A stretch of DNA of 64,000 nt from Agapetus fuscipes (taxonomy: Eukaryota; Arthropoda; Insecta; Trichoptera; Glossosomatidae). The stretch covers positions 3,162,001 through 3,226,000 of the forward strand of contig OX637363.1 of NCBI GenBank assembly GCA_951799405.1. The letters are read 5' to 3'. Positions 1 through 12,918 of this stretch are shown one piece after another. The translations under genes and the position numbers were made by a program. Within the stretch, counting starts at the first letter, position 1; each line of letters begins with the position of its first letter. The notes under the pieces are model-generated. The model searched no databases. It had not been told where the DNA came from and saw only the letters and a program-made list of their open reading frames with translations.

Positions 1-480
1 ACGATTCAAGTCTGCTTGGATGATCCAGGACAGTTCTGCTTATCATTAATTAAAAAAAAAAAAGATTAGTGAATAGGAATGCAATTCACCAACCTACTCT
101 GCCTGACCAGATACAGGTATTAATATCATTAATTAATAATTCCTTTTTGTTTATTTTAATGAAGAGTTGCAAGGCTTATGTTCATTTGAGATTGGGTTTT
201 TATATTGTAGGTCCACATGCGGCATGTGTTAGCGCGAAATTATACATATCTGCTTGTGGGAATGCATTTAATATAAATCTTAAATGATATATATCTTTGC
301 AGCTTAGATTAGATTAGATTAGATTCATTTATAATTACCCAATTACATCTGTTGAACCAGGGTCAAATTTATGGTCAAATGACCCAGGCGGGGATCAAAC
401 CCCGCGTCTAGCGTTCTAGCGTGTTTTTAAACGTTGAAAGATCAGCCCACTTGGCCCTCTCGGTCATAGCACCGACCAAT
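1..480 (-). repeat. SINE3 (tRNA-derived) copy, interrupted
   Basis: Read on the minus strand, a tRNA B-box-like stretch (GGTTTGATCCCCGCC, near 375-405) is followed by an AT-rich body shared with 10056-10190 and 34930-35160. A LINE-B 3'-end copy (about 163-325) is inserted in the middle: the flanks 'taattcc...' and 'taattaccc...' are contiguous in the uninterrupted 34.9-kb copy. The outer end near 480 is approximate. Confidence 0.55.
163..325 (+). repeat. LINE-B 3'-end copy, (GATTA)n tail
   Basis: This is the second half of the abundant ~250-bp repeat, running from 'gagttgcaaggcttatg' to the (TTAGA)n tail. It is inserted within SINE3. The short open frame over it is a shadow of the repeat and recurs at most other copies. 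Confidence 0.8.
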
Positions 481-1386
481 TTTCCTGTACTTTGCACCTT
501 GCAAAGGGTTTTCGCATGATTTTTTCCTTTCCTACAAAATCGTTGCGTTGCAAAAGCGATACATGACAACTTTTTCGCACAATTTCTACCAAAAGTACGA
601 AAATTCGCGATATTTGCGTAAAACCTCAAATTTCGCGTTATTCGCGTAAAAACATCAAAATTCGCGAATAAATTCGTTTTATCGCGATCGCGAAATTTTC
701 CAGTCCCTAGTTATATATAATTAAAGGTGGAAATCTAGTTTTTTTTAAATGATGTAGGTACTTTGAAAATACCTAACACAGAAACACAGAGAATGGCATT
801 TTCTGTGTTTCCATACAAGTGGTTAATCTCATTTTCGAAAAAAAACATACTGCATTGCCGTCTTTGATTCTTTGTGACTCATATTTCAATCATTTTAAAT
901 GGTTTATATTATTACAATATTTAATGGTGTGTATAATTAATATATTCTTACAGTATAATTATATTATTACATATTTCAATAATTTTGTACAAAATATTTA
1001 AAAAACACACACACACACTAGATAAAAAGAATAACATGCTCATGTTAAATTCCTGTCGATTCATTAGTCTTTTTTAAATATTAAATTAGGGATATTTTTC
1101 TAGCTTTATTGAATCAATTTTTGCCACTTAGTTTGAGCCCCAATTATTTATTTTTAAAAATGTTTGTAAAAATTTGTAAAAAAATATTTTTGGTAATTTA
1201 GAGAATGCAGTGTTACTTGTTTGCACAATGTGATGTATGTTTAAATTTTTTTGAAGAAAAAAATTAAAAGGACTTGTTATTGAGGATGATGCTTATGAAT
1301 TGAACAATAAATGGTTGTTTTTTTATACATATTGTCTTTTTTAATTAATAAATAAAATATTAGGTGCTAACCTATGAAATTATCCT

Positions 1387-1652
1387 TCTAATCTAATCTA
1401 ATCTAAGCTGCAAAGATATATATCATTTAAGTTTTATATTAAATGCATTCCCACAAGCAGATATGTATAATTTCGCGCTAACACATGCCGCATGTGGACC
1501 TACAATATAAAAACCCAATCTCAAATGAACATAAGCCTTGCAACTCTTGCCGTCCTTCCCTGAAACAGAGGTGACATTGGCAAAGTGAACCAATTTTTAC
1601 ATTATGGGTGGTCAGCCGCATAACAACCTATAAGTCAAGGAACAATCCTTCT
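1387..1652 (-). repeat. LINE-B 3'-end copy
   Basis: Near-complete minus-strand copy. It starts with the (TAATC)n tail complement at 1387 and ends at 'gtcaaggaac' near 1650. The interval from about 700 to 1386 before it is AT-rich and I see no gene or recognisable element in it. Confidence 0.85.
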
Positions 1653-1762
1653 TGAAACTAACTCCTTTGAAGACATCTAATTTAATCTAATCTAAGCTGC
1701 AAGGATATATATCATTTAAGATTTATATTAAGTACATTTCCACAAGCAGACATGTATAATTT

Positions 1763-2011
1763 TATTGATTGTAGAGGCATTAACTTTGTAATCGTTCATC
1801 TTAAGAGATAAAAGGAAAAACCACTTTGTATTCGATTACTATGAGTATTTTATTTAATTTAATACCACAACCGGTTTCGCAAACATCCGTTAGCATCATC
1901 AGGTGGATAAATTTATGATGATGTGAACGGATGTTTGCGAAACCGGTTGTGGTATTAAATTAAATAAAATACTCATAGTAATCGAATACAAAGTGGTTTT
2001 TCTTTTTATCT
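1763..2011 (-). mobile_element. Foldback retroelement with hammerhead ribozyme
   Basis: A 249-bp insertion with long inverted arms (about 1820-1890 and 1925-2000) meeting in a short centre near 1895-1920. The 16-bp target duplication on both sides indicates insertion by nicked-target retrotransposition rather than by a cut-and-paste transposase. The minus strand of the left arm plus centre encodes a complete hammerhead ribozyme core. The right arm carries the same ribozyme 3' half, but the first base of its CUGAUGA core is changed. Small hammerhead-bearing retroelements are known from Penelope-like elements and retrozymes; no protein is encoded here, so this is a non-autonomous copy at most. 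Confidence 0.75.
1856..1913 (-). ncRNA. Type I hammerhead ribozyme (predicted)
   Basis: Read on the minus strand: the stem I 5' strand ends in CCAC (1906-1903), then the core CTGATGA (1902-1896). Stem II is GCTAAC paired with GTTTGC (one internal mismatch) around a GGAT loop, followed by GAAA (1878-1875). Stem III is the self-complementary ACCGGT, then T as the cleavage-site base, then GTGG (1868-1865), which pairs with CCAC. Beyond a small internal loop, AATTTA pairs with TAAATT and lengthens stem I. All conserved core bases are present. A stem III with no loop implies that it works as a dimer, as described for Penelope-like hammerheads. Cleavage is inferred, not shown. Confidence 0.75.
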
Positions 2012-2267
2012 CAGACAAGTATAATTTCGTGCTAACACATGCCGCATATGGACCTACATCATAAGAACCCATCTCAAATGAACATAAGCCCTGCAACTCT
2101 TGCCGTCCTTCCCTGAGACAGAGGTGACATTGGCAAAGTGAACCATTTTTTCACAGTATGGGTGGTCAGCCGCATACCAACCTATAAGTCAAGGAACCAT
2201 ATTGAATCCATATTGAATTTCTGATCCTAACCAAATTTTATTTGTTGTGTATGTTCCTTCACTAATA

Positions 2268-2512
2268 GTTGGTATGCGGCTGACCACCCATGCTGTAGAA
2301 GATGGTTCACTTAGCCAATGCCACCCTTGTTTCAGGGAAGGTAGGCAAGAGTTTCAGGGTGTATGTTCATTTGAGATTTGGGTTTTTATATTGTAAGTCC
2401 ACATGCGGCATGTTTAAGCGCGAACTTATACGTGTCTGCTAGTAAAAATGCATAAAATTTGAATCCTTAATGTTATATATCTTTGCAACTTAGATTAGAT
2501 TAGATTAGAACC
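2268..2512 (+). repeat. LINE-B 3'-end copy
   Basis: Plus-strand copy from 'ggtatgcggctgaccaccc' to the tail 'cttagattagattagatt'. Confidence 0.85.
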
Positions 2513-2569
2513 ATGCAGTGCCATTATTGCATTTTGTATGACGGAGCTTTACATCCCTCTGTTTATACA

Positions 2570-2735
2570 TCACTGTTATGTAAAGCGGTTAATGCTTCGG
2601 CCTCGCAATTGGTAGGTACTAGGTTCGACTCTTGACAGAGCATAAAAACAACATTGTAAATTTATCCAATATGCTCTTCGCTAGGTTAAAAGAATCGGCT
2701 GCCTTTACCAAACACAACGAGACACTGCCCTAGAA
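2570..2735 (+). repeat. Degenerate tRNA-derived SINE
   Basis: It has a tRNA-like head (an A-box-like stretch near 2583 and B box GGTTCGACTC near 2624-2633). This is followed by the SINE1-type body 'atgctcttcgct' and 'cctttaccaaa'. It is more diverged than the other SINE1 copies. Confidence 0.5.
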
Positions 2736-2744
2736 GATGATGAG

Positions 2745-3190
2745 TAAGATAGGTACTATTTACAAAAATAATAACTAAGTACACAGTTAAAATTTACTTG
2801 GATATTACACGAGCCGTTATAAGAGAACTTACATTATTCTCGACGTTTTGTTAACAACGTAGCTAAGACAGCAGACACCCTCTCTGCACGACAACTGAGG
2901 ATGAACTGATTTGTTTATTAAAAATTGTCACAAATCACAGCATACCTTGGAGCAAAGGTAGTAATTATGATAAGGTTAGTCATGAATATTTACACTTTTA
3001 TTATAAAAAAAAACAGTTCATCTTCAGTCGTCGTGCAGAGAGAGTGTCAGAAGTGAAGACGTTAGCTACGTCGCTAATGAAACATAGAGAATAATGTTAG
3101 TTCTCTTATAACTGTTTGTCTAATATCCGAGTACTATTTTTTAACTATGCAGTTATTATTATTGTAAATATGTAAAACAAACGTAACTCC
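2745..3190. repeat. Foldback / MITE-like inverted repeat
   Basis: Arms around 2755-2905 and 3010-3180 are reverse complements. Shared landmarks are 'ttataagagaact' against 'agttctcttataa' and 'ctctctgcacgac' against 'gtcgtgcagagag'. The centre is AT-rich. No coding content is seen. Confidence 0.65.
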
Positions 3191-3469
3191 AACCTAAACC
3201 TAAGATGGTAGGCACTATTTTACATCAAGTTCTAATGGTAAATTTAACTTAAATGCCTGCATCATAAGGCAAAATGACCTTCCAAACACTCCATTGCAAG
3301 TAAATATTTTTTATTAATTTCAGAGAAAGTTATTTTTCTTTTAATAATTTGTAGATCTTCATACAAAACACAACATTTTTGCCATTTTCCACTCAAAACC
3401 AGGCCTCATTCTTGACAAAGCAAAGTTATAGCCATTTAGTTATGTATGAGACAACGACCAGGATTAAAT

Positions 3470-6400
3470 TTACGGCAAATACTCTTGATATATGGGGGGA
3501 GGAGAATATTCCGGGGGCCTTAGAGACATTCTTCCCACGGGCGCTTCCTTCACAAACATTCTCCTGGTCCCTTTGAAAGACACTGTTTCAATCTCTGAAC
3601 TTTTCAGTCCTAGGACGACCTCAGGGCCTTGCAGAGATGCTTTGGGAGGATTCTTGAACCACGGAGTCAATTCCAGATCGTATGGAGGACGTTCGTCGTT
3701 GGAGTATTCCTGGTGGAGGCGCTTTAGTTCATCCTGGTCGCGGTAGAACATGCAGCAAGCTCGCAGGGTGAAGTAGTACAGGATCTCTACTCCGGAGAGT
3801 AAGGAGAAACCAAGGAATAGTCCGGCAATGCCTCCAAAGGATACTGTAAATAGCATGTTGATTAGGTTATAAATAAGTGCGGTATAAACAACAATATGAG
3901 AGTGGGAGTGAGTTTATAATGTATGTTCCTTGACTTATAGGTTGGTCCGTAGTTTAGACACTTCTGACTCGTAAATGGAAGGTTGTGGGTTGGAATCCCA
4001 GCGGAGCACAAAAAATATACCATTCATATTTTCAAATATGCTCTTCGCTGGGTGAAAAATTCATAAACCTTTATCAAAGACCGGTCACTAAAGGTCCATC
4101 CAGCCTTACAGCAACTGGGTCTTGCTTGAGAATTGGCGCTTTCTACAGCGACGACCAAGCTCGCAGAGGGCTTTTAAGGTGTGATTCACACAAAAACAGC
4201 GCTCAACAAATAAAGTCTCCCAATATTATTATTATTGGTATGCGGCTGACCACCCATGCAGTAGAAAATGGTTCACTTTACCAATGTCACCCTTGTTTCA
4301 GGAAAGGTCGGCAAGAGTTGCAGGGTATATGTTCATTTGAGGTTTGGATTTTTATGTTGTAGGTTCACATGCGGCAACCCCAGTAAAATTATGACACCTT
4401 TTCAACATTATTTTAGGACACAAATGTCTGGCATCCTTTGACACAATGAAGATGACAGACCATGTCTCCAGAATAGACTCACTCTCCCCTTATGAGATGG
4501 TGATTGGCTAGAGTCCAACTGGAAGACTCCATAAAAGCCGGACATCTTTTCATCACAATCTTCATTAGTAAGCGTCAGTGGCAAAGGGTGCCATACAACT
4601 CGATTCCCATCGGCTTCCCTTTTAAAATGAGGCAACAAAGTTGTTAAAAAATATAGGCACAAAGTAAAAGAATACATTTAAAACCAAAGAAACAACACAT
4701 ATCTTTCCCCATTGAAACCATGCAGTCTACTTCATTATCATTTTTGCCTCATTTTAAACGGGAAACCGATGGGAATCGAGTTGTATGGCACCCTTCGCCA
4801 CTGGTAAGCGTATAGTTGATTTACCGAGTAAGTCGACCCAGCCGAACAGCACTTCCCTCTTGTACCTCACCATAGGCCAGGACACAAACTCGGACTCCAG
4901 AGGACTGTTGGCGGCTTCTTCATCCTCACTCTTCGCTGCACTGGAACAATTACCACAAACACTTCCAAACTGTTACATTTAATAACAGTTACATAATTGA
5001 GTTCCCTCCTTGAAGATCTCCATTGGCTTAGAATCATAGGGTAAGTAATGATTATTATTCGTGACCGGTCCGTAGTCCAGTGGTAACACTTCGGACTCTG
5101 AATGAAAGGTTGTGGGTTCGAATCCCAGCAGAGCACAATAAATATACCTACCATTCATATTTTCAAATTTGCTCTTCGCTGGGTTGAAAAATTCATAAAC
5201 CTTTAGCAATGACCGGTCACCAAAGGTCCATCCCGTCTTGCTTGAGAATTGGCGCTTTGTAGCGACGACGACCAAGCTCATAAAAAGGTTGATAGCTCAA
5301 TCGGTAGAATGCCGAGAGCAAGGGTTCGATCTCAAGGCTTACTCAGCCTTTACAAGAAATGAGAACCGGAGGGCCGGGAGCGGGAAAACCCCCACTTCAA
5401 CTAAAAGTGGTTGGTATGAGGCCGGCCCCATTACCCGTAAAAATAAATAGGTCCCGAATCGCCACATGCGACTCCTTCGGGGATAACGCAGGCAAGAAGT
5501 TACACTATATATATAGCTTAGTTGCGTTTTTTTTTTTTTTTTTTTGCGTTGATAATTCATTAAATATATGAACTGATCATATTTATGGCCAGACAAAAAT
5601 AGGCTCGTGAATAACTTTCTATAATAAAAATATTTTTCACAAATGAAGTTGTAAAATAGTTATTTATGCCACTGCCTAGTAATCATAGTCTTTGTAACAC
5701 GAGTGCTAGTTTGTGCCATGAGGCGCAGCCGAATGGCACAATAGACAGCAAGAGTGTTACAAAGACTAATTATGTGCAGTGGCATACAATACTTTTTCTA
5801 CGACCATGAAATAAATAACAAAATAGTAAATAATAGTCATTATAATGTACTCGTCCATTTGAAGTAATTATACCCCACCTTTGTCAAACCGTGTAATTTA
5901 TCATTCCCCTCGATTATCTAATCTAATCAGCAAAGATATATTACATTTGGGATTCATTTTAAATTTATGGTTGCGCTTATACCATATAAGGGTTAACATT
6001 CAAACCCAATTCTGGCGAAACAGTTTGTTTTTTTTTGCGGGCAAAATATCTTGCATTATTTTCTTTTCAAGCCTTCTGTTTTCCTTCTAAAAAAGGAAAG
6101 CTACAATTTGGAATATTTTGATAAATAACATTGATGAATTATTACACTATTAACAATTTTTATTTGACTCTACGCATAAAATATATTCATTTACATTTGA
6201 ACAAAGATTGAACAAAGTGGGGAGGAACTATCAATAAATTGAAAATATTCATGTAATGGCTGACGTTTAAACGTGGTTGCTATGGAAACAGCCAATAATA
6301 GTTTGTTATCGGTCGCTTAGAAGAATAGCGTCATACGAGGTTGATACTCGAAATTCAAAAATGGTTCCATTTCTGACAATGCGCATGCGCACATTTTCAT

Positions 6401-9400
6401 TTCAACACCGTTACCAGTTGCGTAATGTTACATTACGCAACGGGTTTGGAAATGTATAGCATTGTGATTGCGGTAGCTGTTTTGTAATTAGTAAATTACC
6501 AAATGGGAGTAGAAAAAAAAATTTAAGCTTCAAATATTGACTATAACATGCCACAGAAATCATAAAACTTCACTTAAAACGCCGTCATCAGTGCTTTGGT
6601 AATTCTCACAACTAAGCTGCACATAATATTATAGTGTAACTCCTTGCCGCGTTATCCCCAAAGGATTCGCATGTGGCGAGTTGAACCTATTTATTTTTAC
6701 AGGTAAGGGGCAAAAGTTGTGGGGCTTATGTTCATTTGAGGTCTGAATTTTATTTGTAAGTACACAATCAGCATTTGTAAGCGCGAACTACACGTGTTTG
6801 TTTGTGGGCATACATCTGAGAGCTTTGAATGAATATATCCTTGCAACTTAGATTATAGATTATTATAGATTATAGGGGGCCGACCTTACACCAACCACTT
6901 CAGTTGAGGTGGGGGTTTCCCAGCTAACAAGAGGGCTGGTACTCATTTCTTGTGAAGGCTGAGTAAGCCTCACCGGAATTTTATTTTGAGATTTGAAACA
7001 AACACCAAAACGGGAAATCATTTCTGACACATTCGGTGGGATTCGAGCCCGAGCTCACGGCATGGAATGCAAGCACTCTACCAACTGAGCTATCGACCGG
7101 ACTAATAAATCCGGCTTTAAAAATAAACAAAATAGAGAGTAGGGGTCCCATGTCTTTGCCCGCACCAAGGCCCCCAGAGGGTATTAATCTGGGCCTGGTT
7201 TTTTAATAGTATTTAACCGCCCTATGCATATGAGCGTACGCGATATGCAAACTTTGAGTTTACCATTAGCTGCTACATCCTGTATCGCGTACGCGCTTGA
7301 GAAAAAAATATATATTTGTAAACTACAAACCGCCTGGCCTGAGTTGCAAAGTCACGTCATTACAAGTCTAGATAAGTTAGTTCCTCAAAGGCAGACTAAG
7401 CGGTCATTTGTTTGTTTGACGTTTCATAATTCTTCTTACATACTCTTCAAAAGTCAGGGGTACGTACATTGTGGTTTCGATTCCTGATTACTTTTTGCCT
7501 ATTTCTCGGAAATTAACCTGAAGGTAGGAGGGTTAAATAGAGCAAAAGGAAGCCCAGTCTTACTCTTGCTCGGTGAGCTTCTCCACCTCGTACACAGTGT
7601 TGGAGCAGCCCAGCTCGCAGGAGCAGCTGTCCAGGTTGGTGATCTTGTCAGCGTGCTCGGCAATGCAGCGCAACTCCCTCAGGGTGCAGTAGCGGAACTT
7701 GTCTGCAATCAACATCAACAGTGTGGCAAATAGAGACCATTGATATTCTTCACATGCATACTATTACTGTTACTGTATCCTGCCGCCGTTCCACTAGGGG
7801 TGGCCGGTACCTCCGCAGATGCGTCTCCACTTTTTTCTGTCCTACCTCTTTCATATCTTCAACATTCATCACTTTCTCCATACATACTCTTCTTTTATCC
7901 GCACTCTGCAGGTTCCATTCTTCCGCAATCTCACCTATTTGGTCTAATCATTCCTTCCTTGGTCTCATCCGAATAAAAAAGAATTAACTGTGTAGCTATA
8001 ATCATTATTTTATATTGTTGAAGAGTGTCCAAAGTGCTCAGCTGGGAATCAAACTCACGATCCTCCGTTAAGGAGTTCATTGCGTTAACTACTAGACTAC
8101 GGACCGGTCATGCCTGTCTTGTTATGTTATAAACATCAGATTTTGTACAGTGCTGGCAGCAGTGGATCAAGTAGGCCAAGACCCGCCCCGTGTTTTAATG
8201 TCACAGATTATAATGACGACTAAATTATCATTAAAGGTTCCAGAGTTAAAGTATTTCTGTTTAGTGGAGATAATGGAGATGAAAGACTTCCATAAAGATA
8301 TAGTGGAGCTTGGTGGTAACAATGATGCACTCACCTATCTTAGGGTAGAAGGGTGGCACGCACCCGCAGAACTGGCGGGACAGCAGCATCCTGCACTGCC
8401 TGGTGCAGGCAGAGTACGTGTAGATCACGTCCGTCACCAGCTTTATCTCGTCAGCAAACACACAACGCCGCTGCCTAGCAAACATCATAAACCAATTACA
8501 CATCCAGAGACATAATAAAAGGAGAGCTTGCATAAAAAAGGTTATAACTTTGGATGAAATGAAAGAAGTATGTAAGGACCGAAAAAAATTGCGGCTGATC
8601 TGTAATGTAGGCGGCTAAGGCCAAAAATCAATTTTCATTTTGATAGATGTTTTGTAGAATTTTTAGTGTTTGTTTGTTTGTAAAACTGGATGTAATTAAT
8701 TGCTTGTATTCTTTGACTTATAGGTTGGTATGAGGCTGACCACCGATACTGTAAAAATGGTTCACTTTGCCAATGTCACCCCTGTTTCAGGGAAGGTCGG
8801 CAAGAGTTGCAGGGCTTATGTTCATTTGAGATTGGGTTTTTATATTGTAGGTCCACATGCAGCATGTGTGAGCGCGAAATTATGCATGTCTGCTTGTGGG
8901 AATGCATTTAATATGAATTTCAAATGATACATAGGTATCTTTGCAACTTAGATTTAGATTTATTTAGACACATACAAACAACAACCATCAACAATTTTAA
9001 TAGCAGAGCTTTGTTAATATTTAAGAATTACTCTTTGCTTGATAAGTTGGTATGAGCTGGTACAACTGCCTTGGCTTTGCTTTCCGGAGAGGGTGGTATA
9101 CCGTGTCTGTCTGATGGTTTACAAAGCTGTCAATGTTGCGGCTCCTCCATATTTGTTCTCACCCATTGAAATAGATTTGAGGCACTAAACACCAGAGATC
9201 TGCGGGGCATGGAGTGGTTGACTCCAGCCATATAATATAAAAACCCAAATCTAAAATGAATAAACACTCTGCAACTCTTGCCGACGTTCCCTGAAACAAG
9301 GGTGACATTTGCAAAGTGAACCATTTTCTACAGCATGGGTGGTCAGCTGCATACCAGCCTATAAATCAAGGAATACACACAACAAATTACATTTTTTTAA

Positions 9401-12400
9401 TCAATAAATAATAATATGTATGGACATCAAAACTAAAACCAAAAACAAAATTCTAATTTTAAAAACCCTAGTCCTAGCAGCTAACATTACAGATCAACCG
9501 CCATTTCTTTCTGTCCCTACACACTTCTTTCATTCCATTCAGAGTTCTCTTCTTTTATTATGGCTCTGGATATTTAGGTTGAAACAGATAGGTATATAAT
9601 GTCTATTTTCTGAAAATAATTTCTAGTCCCCAGGTATCATATGTTAATGGTCTTACTTGATGGAGAGCTGTTTAGCATCAGGTGTGGTGTAGGTCTGCTT
9701 GACCGAGAAGGAGATCTTCTCCACGCGCCTGTCCCACACGTGCTGTGGGTTGGTGTCCATGCCTGGCATCTCGTCTGTAGAGTGGATGTACACCTGCGCA
9801 TACAAACATGACAATAGCAATAAGGAACTCGATACAACCAGAAAGTTGCTCGGCTATGTAACATCATCCAGGAGCGGGGGTCATTGGGGGATGGAAGGGA
9901 TGATCCCTTTGTATAAAATAGGAAAAATAAGTGGCTATATAAATACTATATAATAGTGCTATTCTTAGACATTTTGGTCGTCCGTTGAGCCCACGCTTTG
10001 ACAAACTAATGATGCCTGGGCTGGAAGTCTCATCACCAAGGTAATTCTTACCTACCGCTTGGTTCAACAGATGTCATTGGGTAATTGTTAATTAATCATT
10101 CTATAATAATGAGTAATTAATTGATATTGTTAATACCGGTTTCTAGCGAGGCAAAATAGCATTCCTCTTCACAATTCTATTTTTTTTTAAATAAGATATC
10201 AAGAAACTTCTGATTTCTGGTCACTATTGTACGTTGAATCATAAATTTATGAAAGTAAAAACAAAATGAAATGATATTTACATTAGTGAGAGTTCCCTTG
10301 TGGCTTGAGTCAAACACAAAGGACCATTTGGTGTCAGTTTCGTGGATGTAACGATCTAGAAATGGCTCCAGGCTTCCTGCCATCCTGAAAACAAAATCTC
10401 TCATTAATCCCCATCACATTGCACCCACTGACTTTTAGTCCATCCAATCTAGTCTAAGTTGCGAATATATGGAACATTGGGGATTCACATTATATGCATT
10501 TTCACAAGCAAACACGTATGAGTTCGCACTTAAACATGCCGCATGTGGACTTACAATATAAAAATCCAAATCTCAAATGAACAAAACGCACGCTTAATAA
10601 TAAAGAGCAATAACTCAAAAAATAAGAATGTTGGGAAATCACATTTGAAATTTAGACAACCAGTACAACTTGTATGGGATGAAAAAGGCGTCCGATGTTT
10701 TATTTCAGTCATATTCGTCCAAATTGAACGGCTGTCGCATTATACCTATTTTTCTCGCATTGTTCTTGCGTTTTATTACAAAATCTCGATTTTCTCAATT
10801 TTTGAGTTATTTCTCTTTATTATTAAACGTGCGATAAGCCCTACAACTTTTGCCGACCTTCTCTGACACAGGGGTGACATTGGCAAAGTGAACCATTTTT
10901 TACAGTATGGGTGGTCAGCCTCATACCAACCTGTAAGTCAAGGAACCTTAGTTACAAAAAAAAGTGGAATAAGAGGAGGATGAGTGATATACAAACCACG
11001 GCCACGATTTCTCTATGTGCCTCGAGTTGAAGGCGTAGCAGAAACCAACTTCAGTAAAAACAGGAGAGAACATCTCACAGCAATCCTCGTAGTCTGCCTT
11101 GAAGTAGCAGTCAAACAAGAAGTCCTCACAGCGAAGCACAACCTGGAATAACCATAATATATTCATCATCATCAATGGTGCAACCATCGGGTAATAACAC
11201 AGAGGAACTAACTAAGAAACTAGCTTACTGCATTGATACATACTATCTACCACTTTTGTCTCAGTCCTGTCAAACGTTGCAGATGTGTTGGCATACAAAA
11301 CATGTTATAACGTGTCAAATTTTATGTTTTCTTGCTTTCTCCATTCTGTGTTTTGACACCCAATTACGACACATGCTATCTGTTACTGTTACTGTATCCT
11401 GCCGCCGTTCCACTAGGGGTGGCCGGTACCTCCGCAGATGCGCCTCCACTTTTTTCTGTCCTTACAAACCACTTTCATTTCCTCAATATTCATCACCTTT
11501 TTCATACATACTCTTCTCTTATTTTCACTCTGCAGGTTCCATTCTTTCGCAATCTCACCTATTTGGTCTAACCATTCTTTCCTCGGCCTTCCCCTTCCGC
11601 GCTTTCCTCTGACATTTCCTTTGTACACTTTCTTCGTTAGTCGTTCATCATCCATTCTTTCGAGATGTCCGAACCATCTCATCGTACTTTTTTGTACTTT
11701 CATTCTCATATTCTCTTTTATACCACACTCGTTCATCACCCAATCATTACGTACTCTATCATTCAGTGTTTTTCCAGCATTGCTCTCAGGTAAGCCATTT
11801 CAACCGTACATACTTTACTCAGCTCACATTCATTAACTGTCCACGCCTCACTTCCATACATCAATGTTGGAACCAATATGCCATTGTGGACCGCCAATCA
11901 TATTCTTCGTAAGTTTCCTATTTCTTGCAATTCTTCCAATCGTTCCCATTACACTTCTTCCTCTACTAGCACGCTTTTCCAATTCTTTCGTCAATTTCCC
12001 ATTCGACTCAAACTTGCTTCCCAGATAATCAAATTCTTTCACGACCTCCACTCTTGTTTCATTCAGTCTTATCTCAATTTCCTCGCATTCCTCAGTCCTG
12101 TCAAACACTAATACTTTCGTCTTACTGGCATTCACTTTTAAACCGTTCTTACTAAAAGCATCATTCATTTTGGTGAGTATCATCTGGAGCTCCTCCGCTG
12201 TATCAGCCAACACTACGGCATCGTCAGCATAGAGAAGAACTCCAACATTCGTCTCACCCACTTTCACACCATAATGAGAAATTTCTGCTTCTTTCATACA
12301 ATTGTCCATGATTATGTTAAATAACCACGGACTCATTACACACCCCTGTCGTACTCCCTTGTAAACATCAAACCATTCGCTACATTTACCATCCACTCTT

Positions 12401-12851
12401 ACACACGCCAAACTATTTTCATAGATGGCGCGTATTCCATTCAGAAGCTTGCCGTTCACACCGTACTTTAGGAGTACTTTCCACATCATACCTCTGTCCA
12501 CCGAGTCAAAAGCCTTCTCGAGATCCACAAAAGCCGTGTAGACCTTCCGACCCACAGCCAGATGTTTTTCAACAATCTGTCTGAGAGTGAAGATCTGGTC
12601 TACACACCCTCTTCCTGGCATAAAGCCAGTCTGGATATCAGAAACCCCATGACCAGTAGACAGTCTCACTTTTTTTATGAGAACTTTACACAATACTTTA
12701 CCAGCTATACTGAGAAGACTGATGGGCCTGAAATTTTGGCAGTCCTTTTTGTCACCTTTTCCTTTGTAGATAGGAACAATGACCGCCTTTTTCCAGTCCA
12801 TCGGCACTTTACTCTCTTTCACACACATCTTGCACAGTTCAAACATCCATT

Positions 12852-12918
<67 letters not shown>

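Larger units (their letters stand above)
1675..2200 (-). repeat. LINE-B 3'-end copy split by a foldback insertion
   Basis: Minus-strand copy whose sequence stops at 1762 and resumes at 2012. The break is flanked by a 16-bp direct repeat (CAGACATGTATAATTT at 1747-1762 and CAGACAAGTATAATTT at 2012-2027, one mismatch), the target-site duplication of the element between them. Confidence 0.85.

Noticed and set aside
7021..7101. Possible tRNA genes at SINE heads (also 29760, 62990, 63980)
   Set aside because: B boxes and A boxes are good, but there is no complete cloverleaf with an acceptor stem and each is joined to the same SINE body.
8730..8927. Recurrent 60-75-codon open frames starting MRLTTHTV or containing KSCRAYVHLRLGF
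   Set aside because: They lie exactly over the LINE-B 3' repeat in one orientation and recur at many copies with frameshifts; they are shadows of a non-coding 3' end, not a gene family.
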